A stretch of DNA of 64,000 nt from Rhodoblastus sp963710275 (GTDB taxonomy: Bacteria > Pseudomonadota > Alphaproteobacteria > Rhizobiales > Beijerinckiaceae), in assembly GCA_963710275.1 (NCBI GenBank), contig CAVPZS010000005.1, positions 682,001 to 746,000 of the forward strand. Reading direction: 5' to 3'. The notes under the pieces are model-generated. The model did no database searches. It was not told the origin of the DNA and worked only from the letters and a program-made list of their open reading frames with translations. The translations under genes were made by a program, and so were the position numbers. Position 1 is the first letter of the stretch. Each line of letters opens with the position of its first letter. Positions 55,798 through 64,000 of this stretch are shown piece by piece.

Positions 55798-57246
55798 ATG
55801 GTGTCGAGAAAGATCGCTCTGAACGCTGTCTTCTGGAGCGCCATAGAAAACGGCGCGCTCGTCGCGATTTCATTCACGTCGCTGTTGATCCTCGCGCGCA
55901 TCATCACGCCGTCCGAACTCGGCGCTTTCTCGATTTCCCTCGCCATTTATGAAATCGCCAACGTGGTGGGCTGCCGGCTCTTTCATGACGCGCTCATCCA
56001 GAAAAAGACGGTCTCGAAATATCATTACGACGCGGCGTTCACGCTTTCCTTTGGCTTGTCGCTGGTTATTTACGCCATGTTGTTCTTTGCCTTTCCCTTC
56101 ATCGCCCGCTCCTTGCATCTCGAAAGCATCTCCGTCCTCGGGCGCGTCACGGCGATCGCCCTGCTGATCGACGCCCCGGCTTCCATCCTCAACGCCCAGC
56201 AAAGCCGCGCCTTCGGGTTTCGAATTCTGGCGATCCGCACCTTCTGGGCCCGCCTGAGCGGAGGCGTTCTGGGAATCGCCGCGGCGTTGCTGGGCTTTGG
56301 CGTCTGGTCGCTGGTGGCGCAATATCTCGCGATTTCAGCTTTCAGTTTCGTCGCCTTGCTTGTCTTCGCCGAGAGAAAACCAAGGCTGACCCTGTTTTGC
56401 CGGCCCGCGTTGGATCTGCTCCATTATGGCTCCCAGGCGACGCTGCTGCTGTTTACGAACTACATCAGCAAACGTGTGTTCGTGTATTTCTCCGGCCAGA
56501 CGCTGGGCGCGGAAGCCGCGGGCTTCATAAGCATCGCCTTTCGCGTGACCGAAACGCTCTGGTCCATTTCGGCCACGGCGATTTCGCAGGTGCTGCTTCC
56601 CTCTTTCTCCCGCCTGCGCATGGATCGAGATCGATTGATCCGCGCCTATGAGCAGGGGCTGAAACTCGCCGCCGTGGTGGTGTTTCCCGCATTTATGGGC
56701 TTGGCGTCGATGTCGAATGAGATCATCGACTTGTTGTTCGGCGCCAAATGGCGGCCTGCGGCCAGCTTGATCGTCATCCTTGGCGTCTCGATCTTTGCTC
56801 AGCTTCCCAAGCTCGTCATGACCTCCCTGATGAGCGCCGAAGGCTTGCTTCGCCCGCTCTTCGTGACCAATGTGGTCGTTCTCGGGCTGATCGTCCTGGT
56901 ATTTTTCGTGGCGCCGCCGCATAGCGTGTTTGACGCCGTGATGATTTTCGTCGCCAGCGAAACCATCAGTTCGCTGGCGACGTTTGTCATATCGCAACGA
57001 TGCATGCACGTGCCTATCCGTCAGAATTTCGCGATATTGCTGGGGCCCTTGGTGTCGTCAACGTTGATGGGCGTCTTGATCGCTCAGGCATGGATTTTAA
57101 CCGGCGCATCGGCGACCGTGCCGCGCATGTTTTATTCAATTATTCTTGGCGCTGCTGTTTATTTCATATTCATGGTCATTGTTGACATAAAAACGATGAA
57201 ATCTCTTCGTCATAATATGTCCGTTTTGCTTTCCGCTGAAAGATAG
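55798..57246 (+). CDS. Wzx-type lipid-linked oligosaccharide flippase
   Basis: 482-residue MATE-fold (PST family) transporter with 12-14 hydrophobic helices; begins NAVFWSAIENGALVAISFTS, then LLILARIITPSELGAFSISL, the signature N-terminal pair of Wzx/ExoT-like proteins. LGAEAAGFISIAFRVTETLW-type helix 7 region and YEQGLKLAAVVVFPAFMGLA follow. Flips undecaprenyl-linked repeat units to the periplasm for Wzy and the Wzz fusion protein. Last gene of the EPS cluster; GGGAGCAG site before ATG. Confidence 0.92.
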   Translation: MVSRKIALNAVFWSAIENGALVAISFTSLLILARIITPSELGAFSISLAIYEIANVVGCRLFHDALIQKKTVSKYHYDAAFTLSFGLSLVIYAMLFFAFPFIARSLHLESISVLGRVTAIALLIDAPASILNAQQSRAFGFRILAIRTFWARLSGGVLGIAAALLGFGVWSLVAQYLAISAFSFVALLVFAERKPRLTLFCRPALDLLHYGSQATLLLFTNYISKRVFVYFSGQTLGAEAAGFISIAFRVTETLWSISATAISQVLLPSFSRLRMDRDRLIRAYEQGLKLAAVVVFPAFMGLASMSNEIIDLLFGAKWRPAASLIVILGVSIFAQLPKLVMTSLMSAEGLLRPLFVTNVVVLGLIVLVFFVAPPHSVFDAVMIFVASETISSLATFVISQRCMHVPIRQNFAILLGPLVSSTLMGVLIAQAWILTGASATVPRMFYSIILGAAVYFIFMVIVDIKTMKSLRHNMSVLLSAER

Positions 57247-57288
57247 GCGGCGCCGATCGCGTCGAAAGCGTCGCCGGGGGCAGGAGCC

Positions 57289-58062
57289 ATGAGCCAATTC
57301 CAAGGGAAATTCGTCTGGTACGACCTCATGGCGGACGACATCGACGCCGCCAGAGCCTTTTACACCAATGTCGTTGGCTGGGACGCCAGGGCGTCCGGGC
57401 TGCGGGATGGCGCCTATACGACATTTCTGGCCGGCCCCAGAACGATCGGGGGCGTGTCGCCAATTTCGGCCGGCGCCCGCGCGAATGGCGTGCGCCCGCA
57501 TTGGTCCGGCTATATCGCGGTCGATGATGTCGATTGTTTCTCGGCGCGGGTAAAATCGGCCGGCGGCGAGATTCATCGGCCGCCCGAAGATATTGACGGC
57601 TTCGGACGCCTGGCTGTCGTTTCGGATCCTCACGGCGCCCGCTTCATCCTGCTCCAGGGAGCGAAGGATCCAACGCCTGTCCATCATCTTCCGGGGGCGC
57701 CCGGCCATATCGGCTGGCATGAATTGCAGGCGGGCGACCTCGACAGCGATTTCGCCTTCTATTCCGATCTCTTTGGCTGGGCGAGGGCCGAGGCGATGGA
57801 TGTCGGGCCGCTGGTCGTCTATCAGACCTTTTCAAAAGGCGGACCGGCGTTCGGCGGCATGATGACCCGGCTGTCCGTCATGCCATCGCCGCACTGGCTC
57901 TATTATTTCAATGTCGAAGACGTCGTCGCCACCATTGGACGCGTCGTCCGCAATCGCGGCAAGGTGATCTACGGCCCTTTGCATACGCCCGGCGCGCAAC
58001 TGATCGCCCAATGCATGGACCCGCAAGGCGCCATGTTCGCCGTGATCGGACAAGCGCCCTGA
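57289..58062 (+). CDS. Two-domain VOC (glyoxalase/bleomycin-resistance) family protein
   Basis: 257 residues, two tandem VOC modules: residues 5-125 (FVWYDLMADDIDAARAFYTN ... VVSDPHGARFILLQ) and 137-256 (GHIGWHELQAGDLDSDFAFY ... CMDPQGAMFAVIG). Each has the beta-alpha-beta-beta-beta pattern. Metal-ligand positions are only partly conserved (WHEL in the second half), so enzymatic function is uncertain. GGGGCAGGAGCC before the ATG. Independent of the EPS genes, 42 bases downstream of them. Confidence 0.85.
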   Translation: MSQFQGKFVWYDLMADDIDAARAFYTNVVGWDARASGLRDGAYTTFLAGPRTIGGVSPISAGARANGVRPHWSGYIAVDDVDCFSARVKSAGGEIHRPPEDIDGFGRLAVVSDPHGARFILLQGAKDPTPVHHLPGAPGHIGWHELQAGDLDSDFAFYSDLFGWARAEAMDVGPLVVYQTFSKGGPAFGGMMTRLSVMPSPHWLYYFNVEDVVATIGRVVRNRGKVIYGPLHTPGAQLIAQCMDPQGAMFAVIGQAP

Positions 58063-58396
58063 TGCCTCGCTGAGCCATTTCGCCATGCAAAGATGCGGCG
58101 CATTACGTGGTTGTCCCGATTGATCAGCATGTTTGAAAACAGCTAATTGCGTCCCGGATGAGCAGCGATTCCCGTTTCAGCTCAGCCGGGTGCGCCATTA
58201 TGATGTCGACGACCAACGCCTTGCACGAAATTACCGTCCTCCAGCTCGCCTACACGATGCAAGCAGCAAATACTGCGGAAATGGAGTTGCGTCATCTCGC
58301 GCCTCAGGCGACGGATTGCTCAAACATATTTGGCGTCCCAAGGCGTCCGCTTATAACAGCGCCTTCCGTCCGAAACGCTTGACCGTGGAGCGGGCA
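58063..58396. other. Intergenic region without a supported gene
   Basis: Open frames here lack a ribosome-binding site and family resemblance. Nothing beyond the promoter of the following small gene is seen. Confidence 0.5.
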
Positions 58397-58624
58397 ATGG
58401 AAATCAATTCCGACTGTTATCGCGTGACCTACATTCCCTCGGGCGAAGAGGGCCAGACGTCGACGGATTGCGCCTCCGAGTTCGAAGCCTTCATGCTGGT
58501 TCGCGCGCTCAAGTCGCAGGGCAAGGGCATCGTTCGCATCGAACGGCCCGATGGGCAGGCCGCGACGGATCAACAGTATTTTTCCTGGCTCTGCAGCTTT
58601 GCTGAAAGGCCGCGCGTTTTTTGA
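58397..58624 (+). CDS. Small hypothetical protein
   Basis: 75 residues, MEINSDCYRVTYIPSGEEGQ to LCSFAERPRVF, with charged, compact composition and no membrane segment. ATG 58397 follows GGAGCGGGC; the longer upstream frame has no coding character. No family recognised. Next to the tRNA-Gly gene on the opposite strand. Confidence 0.45.
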   Translation: MEINSDCYRVTYIPSGEEGQTSTDCASEFEAFMLVRALKSQGKGIVRIERPDGQAATDQQYFSWLCSFAERPRVF

Positions 58625-58679
58625 AGGCTTCCACAGAGGCCGCCGTCGGCCGCCGCGTTCATGCGCATTCATGCAAAAA

Positions 58680-58753
58680 TGGAGCGGGTGAAGGGAATCG
58701 AACCCTCGTATTCAGCTTGGAAGGCTGCTGCTCTACCATTGAGCTACACCCGC
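58680..58753 (-). tRNA. tRNA-Gly (anticodon TCC)
   Basis: Minus-strand 74-base cloverleaf with encoded CCA: seven-base acceptor pair GCGGGTG/CACCCGC, D-arm GTAGCTCAATGGTAGAGC, anticodon loop CTTCCAA (anticodon at 58719-58721) and T-arm GAGGGTTCGATTCCCTT. Complete and in good order. Confidence 0.97.
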
Positions 58754-58819
58754 GTTGGCCCCGGTTATGCCAAGCGGCGGCGTGATTGGCAAGCTTTCCC
58801 TCTTCAATCCCAGGGCCAG

Positions 58820-60658
<1,839 letters not shown>

Positions 60659-60736
60659 GAATTCCGATCAGAAGTCCCGATTTCTTCGAATTCCCGTATT
60701 TTCACACAATCGTTCAGAGAATTTGTCCGTTGATGG

Positions 60737-60760
60737 GTGTTGTATGCTCGTTCACAACAC
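60737..60760. promoter_or_regulatory. Inverted repeat GTGTTGT-N10-ACAACAC upstream of mmsA
   Basis: Perfect seven-base arms (60737-60743 and 60754-60760) 31 bases before the mmsA ATG, in the divergent promoter region. Good candidate operator for a dimeric regulator; the LysR gene at 62354 is one candidate. Confidence 0.5.
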
Positions 60761-60791
60761 AGGCGTTCAACGACAATAATGTGAGGGAACC

Positions 60792-62291
60792 ATGGCTAGG
60801 GAATTGACCCATTTCATCGGCGGCAAGCATGTGAAGGGACAGTCGGGCCGCTTCGCCGACGCCTACCAGCCGATGACCGGCGAAGTGATTTCGCACGTTC
60901 CCCTCGCTTCCGCTGCGGAAGTGCGCGCCGCCGTGGAAAACGCGCTCGCCGCGCAGCCGGCCTGGGCCGCGACCAATCCGCAGCGCCGCGCCCGCGTGCT
61001 GATGAAATTCGTCGAGCTTCTCAACCGCGACATGAACGAACTCGCCGAACTGCTGGCGCGCGAGCACGGCAAGACCATCCCCGACGCCAAGGGCGACATC
61101 CAGCGCGGCCTGGAAGTGGTCGAATTCTGCATCGGCATTCCCCACCTTCTCAAGGGCGAATATACCGACGGCGCCGGCCCCGGCATCGACATCTACTCCA
61201 TGCGCCAGCCGCTTGGCGTCTGCGCGGGCGTCACGCCGTTCAATTTCCCGGCGATGATTCCGATGTGGAAATTCGCCCCGGCCATCGCCTGCGGCAACGC
61301 CTTCATCCTGAAGCCCTCGGAACGCGACGTCGGCGTACCCCTGCGGCTGGCCGAACTGATGATCGAGGCCGGCCTGCCCGCGGGCATCCTCAATGTCGTC
61401 AATGGCGACAAGGAGGCGGTGGACGCCATTCTCGACGATCCCGACATCAAGGCGGTCGGCTTCGTCGGCTCCACCCCGATCGGCGAATATCTTTACGCGC
61501 GCGGCACGGCGCATGGAAAGCGGGTGCAGGCGTTCTGCGGCGCCAAGAACCACATGATCATCATGCCGGACGCCGACATGGACCAGACCGTGGACGCGTT
61601 GATCGGCGCCGGCTATGGCTCGGCCGGCGAACGCTGCATGGCGATTTCCGTGGCTGTTCCGGTCGGCAAGGCGACGGCGGACGAACTGATCCGGCGGCTT
61701 GTTCCCCGCGTGGAATCGCTGAAAGTCGGCCCTTCGACCGACTCGACCGCCGATTACGGTCCGGTGGTCACGGCCGCCGCGCTCGAAAAAATCAAGTCCT
61801 ATGTCGAGATTGGCGTCAAGGAAGGCGCGGACTTGCTGGTGGACGGCCGCAATTTCAAGCTGCAAGGCTATGAGAACGGCTTCTACATGGGCGGCTGCCT
61901 GTTCGACAATGTCACGACGGACATGCGCATCTACAAGGAAGAGATCTTCGGGCCGGTGCTGTCGGTGGTGCGCGCGGACAATTACGAAGCCGCGCTGAAA
62001 ATGACCAACGACCATGAATATGGCAATGGCGTCGCCATCTACACCCGCGACGGCGACGCGGCGCGCGACTTCGCCTCGCGCGTCAATGTCGGCATGGTCG
62101 GCGTCAACGTGCCGATCCCCGTGCCGATCGCCTATTACACCTTCGGCGGCTGGAAGCGTTCGGGCTTCGGCGACCTCAACCAGCATGGCCCCGATGCGGT
62201 GCGCTTCTACACCAAGACCAAGACGGTCACCTCGCGCTGGCCTTCCGGCGTCAAGGACGGCGCGAGTTTTGTCATTCCGACCATGAACTGA
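60792..62291 (+). CDS. mmsA: Methylmalonate-semialdehyde dehydrogenase (CoA-acylating)
   Basis: Converts methylmalonate semialdehyde, from valine (and thymine), to propionyl-CoA. 499 residues, the family size. Typical MmsA start LTHFIGGKHVKGQSGRFADA; VCAGVTPFNFPAMIPMWKFA, FVGSTPIGEYLYARGTAHGK, catalytic Cys in GAGYGSAGERCMAISVAVPV and the C-terminal YTFGGWKRSGFGDLNQHGPD. MmsA lacks the usual general-base Glu found in other ALDHs, consistent with CAGVTP and FCGAKNHMIIMPD here. With the convergent 3-hydroxyisobutyryl-CoA hydrolase it belongs to valine degradation. Confidence 0.96.
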   Translation: MARELTHFIGGKHVKGQSGRFADAYQPMTGEVISHVPLASAAEVRAAVENALAAQPAWAATNPQRRARVLMKFVELLNRDMNELAELLAREHGKTIPDAKGDIQRGLEVVEFCIGIPHLLKGEYTDGAGPGIDIYSMRQPLGVCAGVTPFNFPAMIPMWKFAPAIACGNAFILKPSERDVGVPLRLAELMIEAGLPAGILNVVNGDKEAVDAILDDPDIKAVGFVGSTPIGEYLYARGTAHGKRVQAFCGAKNHMIIMPDADMDQTVDALIGAGYGSAGERCMAISVAVPVGKATADELIRRLVPRVESLKVGPSTDSTADYGPVVTAAALEKIKSYVEIGVKEGADLLVDGRNFKLQGYENGFYMGGCLFDNVTTDMRIYKEEIFGPVLSVVRADNYEAALKMTNDHEYGNGVAIYTRDGDAARDFASRVNVGMVGVNVPIPVPIAYYTFGGWKRSGFGDLNQHGPDAVRFYTKTKTVTSRWPSGVKDGASFVIPTMN

Positions 62292-62298
62292 ACAGGCG

Positions 62299-62344
62299 CT
62301 GCGCGAAAGCGCAGGACGAGGGGGCCGCCGGGACGCGGCGGCCC
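62299..62344. terminator. Hairpin pair between mmsA and the LysR gene
   Basis: CTGCGC-GAAA-GCGCAG (62299-62314, a GNRA tetraloop) and GGGCCGCC/GGCGGCCC (62322-62329 with 62337-62344) lie between convergent genes. Neither has a T-tract, so termination would be weak or Rho-assisted, acting for both directions. Confidence 0.5.
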
Positions 62345-62353
62345 TCCAGCTCG

Positions 62354-63253
62354 TCAAGGCGGGTCGAGGAACAGCGAGCGCTCCTTTTCGACCAGCGCAT
62401 AGACATAGTCCGCGAACGCCCGCACCTGCGGGAACTGCTTTCCGTCGGCATACATCAGCAGATAGAACGAACGCAGGATATTGATCTCGTCGGGCAGGAT
62501 CGGCGCGAGTTGTGGAAATCCCTGCGCCAGGAAACGCGGCAGCACGGCGACGCCGACGCCCGCCAGCGCCGCCTGCAGTTGCGCGATCAGGTTGGCGCTG
62601 CGAATCTGAGGTTTCAGCGACGGCAATATGGTCGGCAGGTAATCGAGTTCGGGCGTGAACAGCAGTTCGTCGATATAGCCGATCATGCGATGCTCAGGCA
62701 GATCTGACTTGTCGCGAATTTCCGGCCTCGCCGCGAGATAGGCCTTGGAGGCATAAAGGTACAGCCGGTAGTCGAGCAGCTTGCGCCCCACGATCCGGCC
62801 CTCCTGCGGCATGGACAGGCCGATGGCGATGTCGGCTTCGCGTTTCGACAGGCTGAACAGGCGGGCCGTGGCCACGATCTGGAGTTCGAGCTGCGGGTGC
62901 AGGTCGGCGAAGGGGCCCAGCCGCGGCGCCAGGAAATAGCTGCCGAACCCGTCGGGCGCGCCGACCCGCACCGATCCGGTCAGTTGCGCCGAGGCGCCGT
63001 TGATCTCGGCGTGGCCGCTGCGGATCGCCGATTCGATACGCTCCGACAGGGTCATGGCGCGAAGGCCGACTTCGGTGGCCTCGTATCCAGTCTTGCGCCT
63101 TATGAAGAGCTTGGCGCCCAGGCTGCGCTCCAGCCGGTCGATCCGCCTGATAATCGTGGCGTGATCCACGCCCATGCGTTTCGCGGCAGAGGAAACGGTG
63201 CCCTCACGCGCGACGGCCAGGCAATATTGCAGATCGTTCCAGTCGAGGTCCAT
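62354..63253 (-). CDS. LysR-family transcription regulator
   Basis: 299 residues from ATG 63253 (MDLDWNDLQYCLAVAREGTV); an upstream in-frame ATG at 63313 would add 20 residues of low coding quality. Winged helix residues 1-60 (VDHATIIRRIDRLERSLGAK), effector domain from about 90 (SVRVGAPDGFGSYFLAPRLG). Belongs to the subgroup with LFIRRKTGYEAT after the helix. Divergent from no gene in the window, convergent with mmsA; target unknown, mmsA or the downstream hydrolase possible. Confidence 0.9.
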   Translation of the reverse strand: MDLDWNDLQYCLAVAREGTVSSAAKRMGVDHATIIRRIDRLERSLGAKLFIRRKTGYEATEVGLRAMTLSERIESAIRSGHAEINGASAQLTGSVRVGAPDGFGSYFLAPRLGPFADLHPQLELQIVATARLFSLSKREADIAIGLSMPQEGRIVGRKLLDYRLYLYASKAYLAARPEIRDKSDLPEHRMIGYIDELLFTPELDYLPTILPSLKPQIRSANLIAQLQAALAGVGVAVLPRFLAQGFPQLAPILPDEINILRSFYLLMYADGKQFPQVRAFADYVYALVEKERSLFLDPP

Positions 63254-63344
63254 TGTCCCTGATAGCCGCCAAGGCACCGCTTGTCCGCCCGGCAAATAGG
63301 CGGATGCAGCCATATTAGGCAGGGACCCCTAGCAATGGCAAATA

Positions 63345-64000
63345 TTACGCCCAGGGAAGGAAATAGTCTTCGACCGCGGCCTCGCTGACGTCTTCAAGCC
63401 GGGCCGGCGACCATTTCGGCTGGCGGTCCTTGTCGATCACCGCGGCGCGGATGCCTTCGCGGAAATCGGCGCTTTGGGTCAGGTGGCTGACGATATTGTG
63501 CTCCATGGCGAGGCAGGAGGCGAGGTCGTGAAGCGCGCGTCCCTTGCGCAGGGCGCGCAGCGCCAGTTTCAGCGAAGTCGGCGAATTGGCCCTTATCAGC
63601 GCCAGCGCCTCTTGCGCCTCGGGCTCAGGGCGCTCGGCAAGGTGGACGCAGATCTCCTCGACGCTATCGGCGGCATAGGCGGCGTCGATCCACGCCCGCG
63701 CTTCTGGCAGGCGGCCGGGCTTGGGCGGGCTGGCCAGCTGCTCCAGTTTCGTGCGCACATGCTGCGCCGAGTGGCAGCCGCGCAAGGCCTGGGGCAAATC
63801 CGCAAGGCGCTCGGTCGGGAGATGGATGTCGGCGAGCCCCAGGGTGATGGCGTCGGCGGCGGCGACGCGGCCGGCGGTGAGCGCCAGATGGGTCCCGGTT
63901 TCGCCGGGCGCGCGCGACAGCAGATAGCTCCCGCCGACATCCGGCAGGAAACCGATGCTCGTCTCCGGCATGGCGATGGAGGTGGTTTCGGTGACGATTC
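63345..64000 (-). CDS. 3-hydroxyisobutyryl-CoA hydrolase, crotonase family (5-prime part outside window)
   Basis: C-terminal 218 residues of a crotonase-fold protein. TSIAMPETSIGFLPDVGGSY is the catalytic Glu/Asp segment characteristic of 3-hydroxyisobutyryl-CoA hydrolase rather than enoyl-CoA hydratase (P-D-VGG-SY), and DFREGIRAAVIDKDRQPKWS near the end is the family C-terminal block. Frees 3-hydroxyisobutyrate in valine degradation, upstream of the mmsA product. The gene runs off the right edge. Confidence 0.88.
   Translation of the reverse strand, partial: IVTETTSIAMPETSIGFLPDVGGSYLLSRAPGETGTHLALTAGRVAAADAITLGLADIHLPTERLADLPQALRGCHSAQHVRTKLEQLASPPKPGRLPEARAWIDAAYAADSVEEICVHLAERPEPEAQEALALIRANSPTSLKLALRALRKGRALHDLASCLAMEHNIVSHLTQSADFREGIRAAVIDKDRQPKWSPARLEDVSEAAVEDYFLPWA

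Overview
The window looks like GC-rich chromosomal DNA from a metabolically versatile alphaproteobacterium, probably Hyphomicrobiales (a Rhodoblastus- or Methylocystis-like lineage; genus not decidable from here). The signs are a red-type (form IC) RuBisCO with CbbX beside a form II RuBisCO operon, an ExoY/Wzx/Wzz-type exopolysaccharide cluster, phasin and wax-ester genes, and alphaproteobacterial-style LysR, TetR and MCP genes. No phage, IS element, CRISPR array or replication origin was seen.

Layout. 1-8.1 kb: form II Calvin operon, cbbR (divergent, cut by the window edge) then cbbF-cbbP-cbbT-cbbA-cbbM-cbbE. Nearly every gene here is interrupted by single-base indels although the encoded residues stay conserved on both sides. 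8.1-11.9 kb: TPR-sulfotransferase and a chemoreceptor. 11.9-15.9 kb: an intact form IC locus, a second divergent cbbR then cbbL-cbbS-(terminator hairpin)-cbbX. 15.9-25.8 kb: a lipid-storage neighbourhood with alpha/beta hydrolase, TPR protein, TetR regulator, patatin lipase, phasin, bimodular fatty acyl-CoA reductase, acyl-CoA ligase and WS/DGAT acyltransferase; together these could make and remodel wax esters or triacylglycerol. 26-37 kb: GMC alcohol dehydrogenase, second chemoreceptor, aldehyde dehydrogenase, UvrD-type helicase, DinB, flavin monooxygenase, cupin.

37-57.2 kb is a continuous exopolysaccharide cluster. It begins beside a tandemly duplicated (about 430 bp period) small membrane-protein locus. 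It then encodes an ExoY-type initiating transferase, several glycosyltransferases, a GDP-mannose 3,5-epimerase-like enzyme, a 1197-residue fusion of a glycosyltransferase, a decayed second copy of itself and a Wzz-type co-polymerase, a secreted GH16 glucanase, a Wzy-like polymerase and a Wzx flippase. Embedded in it is an unusual set: two GMC flavoenzymes, a DegT-type aminotransferase and a secreted DUF1080 (3-keto-glycoside-cleaving family) protein, suggesting a keto-sugar step in making or editing the polymer. 57.2-64 kb: VOC protein, tRNA-Gly(TCC), MsbA-like ABC exporter, and a valine-catabolism pair (mmsA and a 3-hydroxyisobutyryl-CoA hydrolase cut by the right edge) with a LysR regulator.

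The two most striking observations are matched 14-bp TTTA-N6-TAAA palindromes overlapping the start codons of both cbbR genes at the identical offset, and the keto-sugar module plus the duplicated-glycosyltransferase/Wzz fusion inside the polysaccharide cluster. Many frameshifts elsewhere (8.6, 10.9, 15.9, 17.7, 18.3, 19.7, 20.2, 20.9, 33.6 kb) suggest draft-quality sequence, so broken genes are described here as probably intact in the organism unless noted.
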